In this document: one piece after another, positions 18,618-27,695 of the stretch
Layout of the letters: every line of letters begins with the position of its first letter
Position numbering within the stretch: the stretch's first letter is position 1
From: Pseudomonadota bacterium
GTDB lineage: Bacteria; Pseudomonadota; Gammaproteobacteria; Burkholderiales; Burkholderiaceae_C
Reading direction: 5' to 3'
DNA: 52,264 nucleotides
NCBI GenBank assembly: GCA_030538605.1
Contig: JAUNTQ010000013.1
Span: 1-52,264, forward strand
Translations under genes and position numbers: made by a program
Notes under the pieces: generated by a model
Databases searched by the model: none
Seen by the model: the letters and a program-made list of their open reading frames with translations, nothing else
Told to the model about the DNA's origin: nothing

Positions 18618-19661
18618 ATGTCACAGGCATCCGACAAACCCGTGGTGGCCCTCACCCTGGGTGACCCTGCGGGCATCGGCCCTGAGTTGATCGCCCGCCT
18701 GCTGGCCCAACCCGACACTTGCAAGCAAGCCAACGTGGTGCTGCTGGGCGATGCCTGGCTGTGGCGCGAGGGCCAGCGCGTGGCCGGGCAAACCATTGAC
18801 ACGCAGCCGCTGACCACGCTGGCCGAAGTGCGTGGCCGCGCCGATACCCGCAAGGCCGCCTTCATTGACATGGACACGGTGCGCCCCGAGCAGGTACACG
18901 TGGGCGTGGCCGAGGCGGCCGGCGGCACCAGCGTGCTGCGCGTGCTCAACCGCTGCATGGACGCGGCCAAGGCGCGCGAGATCGACGCCATCTGCTTTGC
19001 CCCGCTGAACAAGTTCGCCATGAAGCAAGGCGGGCTGAAGCACGAGGACGAGCTGCACCACTTTGCCGAATACCTGGGCGTGCATGGCTACTTCTGCGAG
19101 TTCAACACCCTGGGCGGGCTGTGGACGTCGCGCGTGTCCTCGCACGTGCCCTTGAAAGACGCGGCCAGCTACCTGAGTGCCGCGCGCATCCAGGACGCGG
19201 CCCGGCTCATCTACCGCTCATTGCAAGCCAACGGCGTGGCCACACCGCGCGTGGCGGTGGCGGGCTTCAACCCGCACAACGGCGACGGCGGCACCTGCGG
19301 GCGCGAGGAGATCGACATCATCGAGCCTGCCGTGCGGGCCTTGCAGGCCGAGGGCGTGCCGGTGGCAGGCCCCTACCCCGCCGACACGATCTTTTTGAAA
19401 GCACGCGACGGCGAGCTGGACGCCATCGTCACCATGTACCACGACCAGGGCCAGATCGCCATCAAGCTGCTGGGCTTCAGCCAGGGCGTGACGGTGCAAG
19501 GCGGCCTGCCCGTGCCCATCACCACGCCTGCGCACGGCACGGCCTACGACATTGCCGGGCGGGGCACGGCGAATGTCCAGGCCACGGCCAACGCCTTTCG
19601 CATCGCCTGCCGCATGGGCCGCGCGCACCGCCAAGGCGCGGCCCTGTTTGGCGTGTCTTGA
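18618..19661 (+). CDS. PdxA-family NAD-dependent dehydrogenase (catabolic paralogue)
   Basis: 347-aa member of the PdxA family, which oxidises a (phosphorylated) 3-hydroxy acid and decarboxylates it using NAD and a divalent metal. Metal-binding His are conserved: His176 (SSHVPLK), His220 ([10 protein letters not shown]) and His275 ([11 protein letters not shown]); the substrate Lys is in FAPLNKFAM. The GDGG variant in place of GEGG and the catabolic neighbourhood argue against a role in pyridoxal biosynthesis and for a PdxA2-type enzyme. PdxA2 enzymes acting on 4-phospho-threonate or erythronate normally come with a DUF1537 kinase; none is in this window, so the substrate may be non-phosphorylated or the kinase is elsewhere. 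Confidence 0.85.
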   Translation: MSQASDKPVVALTLGDPAGIGPELIARLLAQPDTCKQANVVLLGDAWLWREGQRVAGQTIDTQPLTTLAEVRGRADTRKAAFIDMDTVRPEQVHVGVAEAAGGTSVLRVLNRCMDAAKAREIDAICFAPLNKFAMKQGGLKHEDELHHFAEYLGVHGYFCEFNTLGGLWTSRVSSHVPLKDAASYLSAARIQDAARLIYRSLQANGVATPRVAVAGFNPHNGDGGTCGREEIDIIEPAVRALQAEGVPVAGPYPADTIFLKARDGELDAIVTMYHDQGQIAIKLLGFSQGVTVQGGLPVPITTPAHGTAYDIAGRGTANVQATANAFRIACRMGRAHRQGAALFGVS

Positions 19662-19689
19662 GTTCTTCGTTTCAGCCAGAAAGCACCCC

Positions 19690-20889
19690 ATGAAAATCAC
19701 CTCCGTGCGCGCCCGCGTGTTCGAGTGGAAAGGCAAGACCGTGCCGCCCACCGGCCACTTCTGCTCCAACGCGATTGATCTTGTGTACGACAACGGCGCG
19801 GGCCGCGCCCTGACCCAGGGCGACACCATGAAGACCTTCCGCTTTCACCAGTGGACGGTGGTCGAGGTGGAAACCGACACCGGCATCGTCGGCCTGGGCA
19901 ACGTGGCGTTGGCGCCGCGCATCGCCAAGGCCATCATCGACGAATACCTCACCCCGCTGGTCATCGGCCAGGACCCGTGGGACTGTGAATACCTCAACCA
20001 GCGCATGTACCGCGCCACCCACGCCTGGGGCCGAAAGGGCGTGGGCATGGCCGCCATCTCGGCCATCGACATTGCGCTGTGGGACATCCTGGGCAAAAGC
20101 GTGGGCCAGCCCGTCTTCAAGCTGCTGGGCGGGCGCACCAAGGAGAAGATTCCCTGCTACTACAGCAAGCTCTACCGGCTGGAAAACCTGGCCGACATGC
20201 AGCGCGAGGCGCAGACCTATCTCGACCAGGGCTTTCGCGCCTTCAAGATGCGCTTTGGCTACGGCCCCGCGCACGGCCAGCAGGGCGTGGTGGAAAACCT
20301 CAAGTCGGTCGAAGCCGTGCGCGAAGTCATCGGCTACGACAACGACCTGATGCTGGAGTGCTACATGGGCTGGAACCTGGAGTACGCCAAGCGCATGCTG
20401 CCCAAGCTGGAGCGCTTTGAGCCGCGCTGGCTCGAAGAGCCGGTGATTGCCGACGACATCGACGGCTATGCCGAACTGAACCAGCTCACCCGCATCCCCA
20501 TCTCGGGCGGCGAGCACGAGTTCAGCCTCTACGGCTTCAAGCAACTGCTGGACAAAAAAGCCGTGAGCGTCGTGCAGTACGACACCAACCGCGTGGGCGG
20601 CATCACCGTGGCGCACAAGATCAACGCACTGTGCGAAGCCTACAGCGTGCCCGTGATTCCGCACGCCGGGCAAATGCACAACTACCACCTCACCATGAGC
20701 AGCGTGAACTGCCCCATGAGCGAGTACTTCCCCATGTTCGACGTGGAAGTGGGCAACGAGCTGTTCTATTACATCTTCGACGGCGAGCCGGTGGCCGACA
20801 ACGGCTTCGTGCAACTGCGCGACGACGTGCCGGGCCTGGGCCTCACGCTCAAGACCGAGTTCCTCGATCAATTCACCATCCACGAATAG
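19690..20889 (+). CDS. Enolase-superfamily acid-sugar dehydratase, L-rhamnonate dehydratase-like
   Basis: 399-aa Mg-dependent dehydratase of the mandelate racemase subgroup. It abstracts the proton alpha to a carboxylate and removes water to give a 2-keto-3-deoxy acid. Residues at the expected places: His23 (GHFCSNAID), Lys186 (FKMRFGYGP), metal ligands Glu223 (MLECYMGW), Glu249 (RWLEEPV) and Glu275 ([11 protein letters not shown]), and the catalytic His325 ([14 protein letters not shown]). [17 protein letters not shown] and EVGNELFYY closely resemble L-rhamnonate dehydratase (RhmD) as I recall it. Glu223 replaces the usual Asp at the first metal ligand. Start 19690 matches family starts; a longer upstream frame overlaps the PdxA-like gene. 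Confidence 0.85.
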   Translation: MKITSVRARVFEWKGKTVPPTGHFCSNAIDLVYDNGAGRALTQGDTMKTFRFHQWTVVEVETDTGIVGLGNVALAPRIAKAIIDEYLTPLVIGQDPWDCEYLNQRMYRATHAWGRKGVGMAAISAIDIALWDILGKSVGQPVFKLLGGRTKEKIPCYYSKLYRLENLADMQREAQTYLDQGFRAFKMRFGYGPAHGQQGVVENLKSVEAVREVIGYDNDLMLECYMGWNLEYAKRMLPKLERFEPRWLEEPVIADDIDGYAELNQLTRIPISGGEHEFSLYGFKQLLDKKAVSVVQYDTNRVGGITVAHKINALCEAYSVPVIPHAGQMHNYHLTMSSVNCPMSEYFPMFDVEVGNELFYYIFDGEPVADNGFVQLRDDVPGLGLTLKTEFLDQFTIHE

Positions 20890-20901
20890 AGGAGCGCGCA
20901 C

Positions 20902-21831
20902 ATGGTCGGCCTGTCCAACCCGCGCTACCGGGGCATCTTCCCCGTCGCGCCCACCACCTTTCATGAAGACGGCACGCTCGACTTGCCCAGCCAGAAGCGC
21001 TGCATCGACTTCATGATCGACTCCGGCGTCGATGGCCTGTGCATCCTGGCCAACTTCTCCGAGCAGTTCCTGATTGCCGACGACGAGCGCGAAGTGCTGA
21101 CCCGCACCGTGCTCGAACACGTGGCCGCTCGCGTGCCCGTCATCGTCACCACCACCCACACCAGCACGGCGGTGTGCGCCGCGCGCAGCCGACGCGCGCA
21201 AGACATGGGCGCGGCGATGGTCATGGTCATGCCGCCCTACCACGGGGCCACCTTCCGCTTTGCCGAGCCGCAAATCGTCGAGTTCTACGTCCGCCTGTCG
21301 GATGCCATCGGCATTCCCATCATGGTGCAAGACGCCCCCGCCAGCGGCACCGCGCTGCCTGCCGCCTTGCTGGCGCGCATGGCCCAGAACATCGAGCACC
21401 TCAGCTACTTCAAGATCGAAGTGCCCGGTGCCGCCAGCAAGCTGCGCGAGCTGATCCGCCTGGGCGGCGAAGCCATCGAAGGCCCGTGGGACGGCGAAGA
21501 AGCCATCACCCTGCTGGCCGACCTGGATGCGGGTGCCACCGGCGCCATGACCGGCGGCGCGTTTGCCGACGGCATCAAGCCCATCATCGAAGCCCACGCA
21601 CGCGGCGACCACGACAGCGCCTTTGCGCTCTATCAGAAGTGGCTGCCCCTCATCAACCACGAAAACCGTCAGGCCGGTTTTCTGGCCGCCAAGGCGCTGA
21701 TGAAAGAAGGCGGCGTCATCGCCTGCGACGCGCCGCGCCACCCCTGGCCGGCCATGCACCCCGAAGTGCGCCGCGGCCTGCTGGACATCGCCCGACGGCT
21801 GGATCCGCTGGTGCTGCGCTGGGGCAAATGA
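20902..21831 (+). CDS. DapA-family class I aldolase/lyase
   Basis: 309-aa (beta/alpha)8 protein of the dihydrodipicolinate synthase/N-acetylneuraminate lyase family. The Schiff-base lysine is Lys171 (SYFKIEVPG). The usual catalytic Tyr of the YN.P motif is replaced: the strand reads IMVQDAPASGT (Gln143-Asp144), a pattern seen in some catabolic DapA-like aldolases rather than true DapA. GERMEN-like GTTGE is also altered (ANFSEQ). Placed 12 bases after the dehydratase, it most likely cleaves a 2-keto-3-deoxy sugar acid to pyruvate plus an aldehyde, or dehydrates it. An AT-rich palindrome follows. Confidence 0.85.
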   Translation: MVGLSNPRYRGIFPVAPTTFHEDGTLDLPSQKRCIDFMIDSGVDGLCILANFSEQFLIADDEREVLTRTVLEHVAARVPVIVTTTHTSTAVCAARSRRAQDMGAAMVMVMPPYHGATFRFAEPQIVEFYVRLSDAIGIPIMVQDAPASGTALPAALLARMAQNIEHLSYFKIEVPGAASKLRELIRLGGEAIEGPWDGEEAITLLADLDAGATGAMTGGAFADGIKPIIEAHARGDHDSAFALYQKWLPLINHENRQAGFLAAKALMKEGGVIACDAPRHPWPAMHPEVRRGLLDIARRLDPLVLRWGK

Positions 21832-21835
21832 TCAT

Positions 21836-21938
21836 CAAAAAAGTGAGCTGCTTACGATGGTTTTTAAAGGATTTCAGATGATTTTTACATTGAAATCCTT
21901 TGTTAACAAGCGCAAGCAGATATTTTTTAAATATCTGC
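21836..21938. repeat. AT-rich palindrome family B, copy 2, with leader hairpin
   Basis: AAAAAAGTGAGCTGCTTACG opens the element as in copy 1. Inside, AAAGGATTTCA (21866-21876) pairs perfectly with TGAAATCCTTT (21891-21901). A second perfect stem, GCAGATATTT/AAATATCTGC (21916-21938), lies just before the ribosome site of the DctP gene. It splits the operon after the aldolase gene and could attenuate or stabilise downstream mRNA. Confidence 0.7.
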
Positions 21939-21964
21939 CATCAAAAAAGAAGGAGACAAGTCCC

Positions 21965-22942
21965 ATGCGTCGAAAGTCATTTCTGGCCCTGGTCGGCTCG
22001 GTGCTGGCGGCCCCCACGCTGAGGGCCCAGACCACGCCCACGCGCCTGCGGCTGGCCCATGCCAGCGCCGAAAGCGATTCGCAGCACCTGGCCGCGCTGC
22101 GCTTTGCCGAGCGCGTGAAAGAGCGCAGCGGCGGCAGCCTGCAAGTGCAGGTCTACCCCAACAGCATGCTGGGCAACGACAACACGGCGCTGTCGGGCAC
22201 GCGCGGCGGCACCATCGACATGGTGCTGATCGGCAACCCCTACTACACCGGGCTGATGCCCGAGCTGAACGCGCTGGATCTTCCCTACCTGTTCAAGGAC
22301 GCCGCCCACGCCTACCGCGTGCTGGACGGGGCCATCGGGCAGCGGCTGCTGGGCGAGTTCGGCAAGTTCCGCCTGCAGGGCCTGGCGTTCTGGGAAGTGG
22401 GCTTTCGCAGCGTGGCCAACAGCAGGCGCCCCATCCAGCGGGCCGAGGATTTGCGCGGCCTGAAAATTCGCACCACGCCCAACCCGGCGCACATCCGGGC
22501 ATTCCAGTTGCTGGGTGCCAACCCGCAGCCCATGCCTTATGCCGAGGTGTATCCGGCGCTGGAATCGGGCGCGCTCGACGGGCACGAGAACCCGCCCATC
22601 ATCATGCTGGCGTCCAAGATGTACGAGGTGCAGAAATACCTCTCGCTCACGCGCCATGCCTACACCGCCATGCCGCTGTCGATCAACAAGGCGCGCTTTG
22701 ACCGCCTGCCGCCGCCGCAGCGCGCCATCTTGCAGGAAGAGGCCGTGGCGGCCGCGCACTTCCAGCGCGAGCACAACCAGCGCACCGAGCCGCACGTGCT
22801 GGCCGAGCTCAAGAGCCAACAGGTGCAAGTCATCGAGCAGCCCGACACCGACAGCCTGCGCCGCGTGGTGCGCGACGACACCCGCAAGCTGTTCACCGAA
22901 AAGCAGGGTGACGGCTTGCTCAAGGCCATCGAGGCGCAGTAA
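21965..22942 (+). CDS. TRAP-type solute-binding protein, DctP family
   Basis: 325-aa periplasmic binding protein. The signal sequence MRRKSFLALVGSVLAAPTLR ends near AQT and has a Tat-like RRKSFL. The carboxylate-binding Arg lies in LRGLKIRTTPNP, and the family's NALDLPYLF and HENPPIIM segments are present. An AAGGAGAC box precedes ATG 21965. Its stop shares one base with the next start (TAATG). It has no membrane partners directly beside it, so it may share the DctQM pair at 25868-27681 or widen its substrate range. Confidence 0.9.
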   Translation: MRRKSFLALVGSVLAAPTLRAQTTPTRLRLAHASAESDSQHLAALRFAERVKERSGGSLQVQVYPNSMLGNDNTALSGTRGGTIDMVLIGNPYYTGLMPELNALDLPYLFKDAAHAYRVLDGAIGQRLLGEFGKFRLQGLAFWEVGFRSVANSRRPIQRAEDLRGLKIRTTPNPAHIRAFQLLGANPQPMPYAEVYPALESGALDGHENPPIIMLASKMYEVQKYLSLTRHAYTAMPLSINKARFDRLPPPQRAILQEEAVAAAHFQREHNQRTEPHVLAELKSQQVQVIEQPDTDSLRRVVRDDTRKLFTEKQGDGLLKAIEAQ

Positions 22943-23865
22943 TGCCCCGGCCAGCGGCCATCGTGGACACGCACCACCACCTGTGGGTGCTGGCCGGCCG
23001 TCGCTACCCGTGGCTGCAAGAGGCCTACGACCCGCGGGCCTTCATCCTGGGCGAATACCGCGCGCTGTGCCAGGACTTCGATGCGCCAGCGTTTCGCCGC
23101 AGCTTTGGCGCGGCCCCCGTGGTGGCCAGCGTGCACGTCGAAGCCGAGTGCTGCCGCACGCAAGCGTTGGCCGAAACCCAATGGCTGCACCAACAGCACG
23201 CCAGTTGCGGGCTGCCCAGCGCCGTCGTGGCGTGGGTGGACCTGCTGGCGCCCGACGCGGGCGAGCGCTTGGCCGAGCAGGCCGCGTGGCCGCTGTTGCG
23301 GGGCGTGCGCTTCAAGCCCGTGACGGGCCGCGCCGCCGGCGAATACCCCACAGGCCCCGGGTCACTGCGTGACGCGCACTGGCCCCGCGCCCTGCAGCGG
23401 CTGGCCCGCCACGGCCTGCGCTGGGATTTGCGCGTGCCGTTCTGGCACCTGCAAGAGGCCGCCGCCATGCTGGCCGATGCGCCCGCAGTGACGGTGGTGC
23501 TTGAGCACACCGGCCTGCCGTGGGACCGCGGCGATGCGGGACTGGCCGTGTGGCGCAAGGGCATGCAGGCGCTGGCGGACAACCCGCATGTGTACGTGAA
23601 GCTGTCCGAACTGGGGCTGCGCGGCGCGCCCTGGCACGGCCCCGACAACGCCCGCATCGTGGCCGAGGCCATCGCCATCTTTGGCTGGCAGCGCTGCATG
23701 TTCGGCAGCAATTTCCCCGTGGCATCGCTGCGCGCCAGCTATGCGCAACTGATCGACATGACGCAGCAGGCGCTGACCTTGGCGGGCCTGAGCGAAGCAC
23801 AGCAGCATGCCGTGTGGTGCGGCAACGCACTGGCCTGCTATGCCATCGAAGGCGTCCGGCCATGA
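22942..23865 (+). CDS. Amidohydrolase family (COG3618), probable sugar-acid lactonase 1
   Basis: 307-aa TIM-barrel hydrolase of the amidohydrolase_2 type, which includes L-fucono- and L-rhamnono-lactonases and LigI-like enzymes. The first metal-site signature is VDTHHHLWVL (His11-13). A later strand reads VVLEHTGLPWDRG and the C-terminal strand MFGSNFPVASL, with Asn where many amidohydrolases have the catalytic Asp. Next to a dehydratase and an aldolase, lactone opening is the natural role. It is coupled to the upstream DctP (1-base overlap) and the second amidohydrolase (ATGA). Confidence 0.83.
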   Translation: MPRPAAIVDTHHHLWVLAGRRYPWLQEAYDPRAFILGEYRALCQDFDAPAFRRSFGAAPVVASVHVEAECCRTQALAETQWLHQQHASCGLPSAVVAWVDLLAPDAGERLAEQAAWPLLRGVRFKPVTGRAAGEYPTGPGSLRDAHWPRALQRLARHGLRWDLRVPFWHLQEAAAMLADAPAVTVVLEHTGLPWDRGDAGLAVWRKGMQALADNPHVYVKLSELGLRGAPWHGPDNARIVAEAIAIFGWQRCMFGSNFPVASLRASYAQLIDMTQQALTLAGLSEAQQHAVWCGNALACYAIEGVRP

Positions 23866-24815
23866 ACGACTTGCAAGCCGCACGGGCCGAGTTCTTGAAC
23901 AGCGGCCAGGACGCCGACCTGCCCATCGTCGATGCCCACCACCATTTCTGGGACTGCACGCACAACCCGCACCCCTGGCTGCAGCAGCGGCCCCGCGTGG
24001 CGTTTCGCTATGGCGACTACGAAGCCATTTGCCGCGACTACCTGCCCGCCGACCATGCCCGCGCCGCCGGGGCGCACCGGCTGCTGCGCAGCGTGCTGAT
24101 GGAAGGCGAATGGGACAGCCGCGACCCCACCGGCGAAGCCCGCTGGGTGCAGGCGCTGGCCCGGCGCACGGGCACGCCGCACGCCATGGCCGCGCAAATC
24201 TGGCTTGACCGCGACGACCTGGGCGACGTGCTGGCCGCCTACCGGGCCATGCCCTGGGTGCGCAGCGTGCGCCACAAGCCGCGCTGCGCCACGCAGGCCG
24301 AGCACCACGCGCGCTGGACGGCGCCCGGCTCCATGCGCTGCGAGCGCTGGCGCGCCGGCTATGCGCGCTTGCAGGGCGCGGGCCTGACGTTCGAGCTGCA
24401 AGCGCCGTGGTGGCATGTGGACGACGCGGTGGCCCTGGCGCGCGACTTTCCCGCCACCGCGCTCATCGTCAACCACGCGCTGCTGCCGGCGCAGCGCGAT
24501 GCCCAGTCGCTGGCGACCTGGGCCGCGGCCGTGCGCAAGCTGGCCGACTGCCCCAACGTCTGGATGAAGATTTCCGGCCTGGGTGTGCTCGGCCAGCCGT
24601 GGACGGTGGCGCTGCAGCGCCCCGTGGTCGAAACCTTGCTGGCCAGCTTCGGCACCCGTCGCTGCCTGTTTGCAAGCAACCACCCGGTCGATGGCCTGGT
24701 GGCCAGCCTGGAGACGATTTTTCAGGGCTTCAAGGCGCTCACCAGGCACCTGCCGCCCGCCGAACGCCTGGCGCTGTTTTGCGACAACGCCGCCGCGCTG
24801 TACCGCCTCGATTGA
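23862..24815 (+). CDS. Amidohydrolase family (COG3618), probable lactonase 2
   Basis: 317-aa paralogue of the preceding gene, clearly diverged. His triplet VDAHHHFWD (His26-28), a long arginine-rich middle (RSVRHKPRCATQAEHHARW), VNHALLPAQRD in place of EHTGLP, and the terminal FASNHPVDGL. Two different lactonase-type enzymes in one operon suggest two ring forms (1,4- and 1,5-lactones) or two successive hydrolyses. Start ATG 23862 overlaps the preceding stop (ATGA). Followed by a 39-base gap to the complete TRAP transporter. Confidence 0.82.
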   Translation: MNDLQAARAEFLNSGQDADLPIVDAHHHFWDCTHNPHPWLQQRPRVAFRYGDYEAICRDYLPADHARAAGAHRLLRSVLMEGEWDSRDPTGEARWVQALARRTGTPHAMAAQIWLDRDDLGDVLAAYRAMPWVRSVRHKPRCATQAEHHARWTAPGSMRCERWRAGYARLQGAGLTFELQAPWWHVDDAVALARDFPATALIVNHALLPAQRDAQSLATWAAAVRKLADCPNVWMKISGLGVLGQPWTVALQRPVVETLLASFGTRRCLFASNHPVDGLVASLETIFQGFKALTRHLPPAERLALFCDNAAALYRLD

Positions 24816-24854
24816 GTCCGCTCAACCATCACACGACACATCAGGAGACACGCG

Positions 24855-25871
24855 ATGCCCACACGAAGAAGCCTTGCCCGTTTCATTGCCGCTTCGGCCG
24901 CCGCTGCGGCCCTGCCCATCTGGGCGCAGGACATCAAGGCGCGCATGGGCACCAGCTTGCCCGACAGCCACCCGCAGACGCTGGGCGCGCGCAAGTTCGC
25001 CGAACTGGCCGCGCAAAAAAGCCAGGGCCGCATCCGCATCACGGTTTTTTCGGCGGGCCAGCTGGGCAGCGACCAGCAGATGCAAAGCGCGCTGCGTGGT
25101 GGCACGCAGGAATTCACCGCGCCGTCGACCGCCACGCTGGCCAACCTGGACAAGGCCTTCGGCATCCTGGGCACGCCATTCGCGTTTACCTCGCCCGCGC
25201 AGGCCGACGCCGTGCTGGACGGCCCTTTCGGCCAGAGCCTGCTGGAGCGCCTGCCCGCCGTGGGCATGGTGGGACTGGCGTTCTGGGAAAACGGCTTTCG
25301 CCACCTGAGCAACAGCCGCCGCCCCGTGGCGCGGCTGGAAGACATGCGCGGGCTGAAGGTGCGCACCATGCAGAACGCGCTGTACATCGACATGTTTCGC
25401 GGGCTGGGCGCCAACGCCGTGCCCATGGCCGTGACCGAGCTGTTCACGGCCCTGGAAACCCGCGCGGTGGACGCGCAGGAGAACCCCTACACGGTGGTGC
25501 ACGCGCAGAAGTTCTACGACGTGCAGAAATACCTGTCTGCCACCGGCCACGCTTATGACGCGCTGGTGCTGGTGGTTTCCAGAAAATTCTGGGACGGCCT
25601 GCCTGCCGCCGACCAGGCGCTGCTGCGCGAAGCAGCGCGCGAGGCCACGCTGCATCAGCGCCAGACCAGCCGCCAGCTCAACGCGCGCCTGCGCCAGGAG
25701 CTGATCGGGCTGGGCATGCAGGTCAATGACGTATCGCCCCCCGAGCGCGAACGCATGCGCGTGGCGCTGCAAGGCGTGATCGACAAGCACGCCGCCGCCT
25801 CGGGGGCGGATGTGGCAGCGCGCTTTCAGCAGGCGCTGGCGGCCGCTGCTGCGCAGGTGGGCAAGCCATGA
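24855..25871 (+). CDS. dctP: TRAP transporter solute-binding protein DctP
   Basis: 338-aa periplasmic receptor of the adjacent TRAP transporter. The signal peptide MPTRRSLARFIAASAAAAAL is cut near WAQ and has a Tat-like RRS start. Conserved: LGSDQQMQSALRGGTQEFTA, GLAFWENGFRHLSNSRRP and the binding Arg in DMRGLKVRTMQN, then DAQENPYTVV. AGGAGAC precedes the ATG. It overlaps DctQ by ATGA, so these are the matched receptor and permease; C4-dicarboxylates, sugar acids or aromatic acids are the usual ligands. Confidence 0.92.
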   Translation: MPTRRSLARFIAASAAAAALPIWAQDIKARMGTSLPDSHPQTLGARKFAELAAQKSQGRIRITVFSAGQLGSDQQMQSALRGGTQEFTAPSTATLANLDKAFGILGTPFAFTSPAQADAVLDGPFGQSLLERLPAVGMVGLAFWENGFRHLSNSRRPVARLEDMRGLKVRTMQNALYIDMFRGLGANAVPMAVTELFTALETRAVDAQENPYTVVHAQKFYDVQKYLSATGHAYDALVLVVSRKFWDGLPAADQALLREAAREATLHQRQTSRQLNARLRQELIGLGMQVNDVSPPERERMRVALQGVIDKHAAASGADVAARFQQALAAAAAQVGKP

Positions 25872-26371
25872 TGTCGCGGCTTTTCATCAAGACCGTCGAG
25901 TGGCTGCTGGTGTTGCTGCTCGGCCTGATGGTCGTGCTGGTGTTCGGCAACGTGGTGCTGCGCTATGGCTTCAACTCCGGCCTGGTGTTTTCGGAAGAGG
26001 TCTCGCGCTTCATCTTCATGTGGCTGACCCTGCTGGGCGCGCTGCTGGCCCTGCACCAGCGCAGCCACCTGGGCATGACCAGCGTCATTGCCGCCTTGCC
26101 CATCCAGGGCCGGCGTGTGCTGCGCTTCGTGTCCGACCTGATCATGCTGGGCTGCTGCGTTTTGCTGGCCTGGGGCACGTGGCAGCAGGTGGTGCTGGCC
26201 ATGGTGGACAGGGCGCCCGTCACCGGCATTCCGATGGGTCTGGTGTTCTCGGCGCTGCTGGTGTGCAGCGTGGGCATGGCGGCCATCTTGCTGCACGGCC
26301 TGTGGCGGCAGGCCACCGGCCGCATGCCCGCCGAAGAGTTGGTGAACACGCACACCGAAGCGGTGGAATGA
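25868..26371 (+). CDS. dctQ: TRAP transporter small membrane subunit DctQ
   Basis: 167-aa inner-membrane protein with four predicted helices (about 10-32, 45-65, 85-105, 128-150). The segment SEEVSRFIFMWLTLLGALLA is the DctQ signature. It pairs with DctM for sodium-driven uptake. ATGA overlap with DctP upstream; 29 bases before DctM. Confidence 0.9.
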   Translation: MMSRLFIKTVEWLLVLLLGLMVVLVFGNVVLRYGFNSGLVFSEEVSRFIFMWLTLLGALLALHQRSHLGMTSVIAALPIQGRRVLRFVSDLIMLGCCVLLAWGTWQQVVLAMVDRAPVTGIPMGLVFSALLVCSVGMAAILLHGLWRQATGRMPAEELVNTHTEAVE

Positions 26372-26400
26372 CTTTCAGGCCAGCCGGAAGCTAGCAAGCC

Positions 26401-27681
26401 ATGACCATTTTCATTTTCGTTTCTTCACTGCTGGGCGCCATGTGCCTGGGCATGCCGATTGCCTTCGCGCTGCTGGTGTGCGGCGTGTGCCTGATGCTGT
26501 TTCTGGGCCACTTCGACGCCCAGATCCTGGCGCAGAACCTGCTGGAAGGCACCAACAACTACCCGCTGATGGCCGTGCCCTTCTTCATGCTGGCCGGCGA
26601 GCTGATGAATGCCGGGGGGCTGTCGCAGCGCATCATCGGCATGGCGCAGGCGCTGGTGGGGCACGTGCGCGGCGGGCTGGGCTATGTGGCCATCATCGGC
26701 GCGCTGGTGATGGCCAGCATCTCGGGTTCGGCCGTGGCCGACTCGGCGGCGCTGGCGGCCGTGCTGATTCCGCTGATGCGGCAAGGCGGCTACAACCTTC
26801 CACGTTCAGCGGGCCTGATTGCGGCCGGCGGCATCATCGCGCCGGTGATTCCGCCATCCATCGGCTTCGTGGTGTTTGGTGTGGCGGCGCAGGTGTCCAT
26901 CACCAAGCTGTTTCTGGCCGGCATCGTGCCCGGTATTCTGATGGGGCTGACGCTGTGGATCACCTGGTGGTTCTGCGCCCGCCGCGAAGCGCCACCCGTG
27001 GCGGGCAGAAGCTTCAGCTTTGCCCAGTTGCGCCTGGCGCTGATCGATGGCGTATGGGCGCTGGTGCTGCCGGTGCTCATCATTGGCGGCATGAAGATGG
27101 GCGTGTTCACGCCGACCGAAGCCGCCGTGGTGGCGGCCGTGTACGCACTGCTGGTGGGCATGTTCGTCTACAAGCAGCTGACGTGGAAGGCGCTGCCGCG
27201 GCTTATGCTGTCGGCGGCCAGGACGTCCAGCGTGGTGATGTTTCTCGTGGCCTGCGCGCTGGTGTCGGCCTGGCTGATCACCATTGCCGACATTCCGTCG
27301 CAGATCACCGAGATGCTGCGACCTTTCATGGACCAGAAGACGCTGCTGATGTTCATGATGATGGCGCTGGTCGTGGTAGTGGGCACGGCGCTGGACTTCA
27401 TGCCCACGGTGCTGATCCTCACGCCCGTGCTGATGCCGCTGGTCAAGGAAGCGGGCATTGACCCCATCTACTTTGGCGTGCTGTTCATCATGAACAACGC
27501 CATAGGTCTGCTCACGCCGCCCGTGGGCACGGTGCTGAACGTGGTGGCGGGCGTGGCGCGGGTGGGCCTGGGCAGCGTCACGCGCGGCGTCTGGCCCTTC
27601 CTGGCGGCGCAGGTCGTGCTGCTGCTGTTGTTCATCCTGTTTCCCAGCCTGGTCACGGTGCCTGCGAGCTGGTTTTACTGA
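26401..27681 (+). CDS. dctM: TRAP transporter large membrane subunit DctM
   Basis: 426-aa permease with about twelve membrane helices, the ion-coupled transport channel. DctM hallmarks: NNYPLMAVPFFMLAGELMNA near the start, SGSAVADSAALAAVLIPLM (about 100-120), GIIAPVIPPSIGFVVFG (about 145-160) and LLTPPVGTVLNV in the C-terminal half. Complete and uninterrupted; it ends 14 bases before the aldehyde dehydrogenase gene. Confidence 0.94.
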   Translation: MTIFIFVSSLLGAMCLGMPIAFALLVCGVCLMLFLGHFDAQILAQNLLEGTNNYPLMAVPFFMLAGELMNAGGLSQRIIGMAQALVGHVRGGLGYVAIIGALVMASISGSAVADSAALAAVLIPLMRQGGYNLPRSAGLIAAGGIIAPVIPPSIGFVVFGVAAQVSITKLFLAGIVPGILMGLTLWITWWFCARREAPPVAGRSFSFAQLRLALIDGVWALVLPVLIIGGMKMGVFTPTEAAVVAAVYALLVGMFVYKQLTWKALPRLMLSAARTSSVVMFLVACALVSAWLITIADIPSQITEMLRPFMDQKTLLMFMMMALVVVVGTALDFMPTVLILTPVLMPLVKEAGIDPIYFGVLFIMNNAIGLLTPPVGTVLNVVAGVARVGLGSVTRGVWPFLAAQVVLLLLFILFPSLVTVPASWFY

Positions 27682-27695
27682 AGCGGAGAATTTCC

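Noticed and set aside
19672-21759. 695-aa minus-strand frame across dehydratase and aldolase genes
   Set aside because: Spans two well-supported plus-strand genes; composition is that of an antisense frame.
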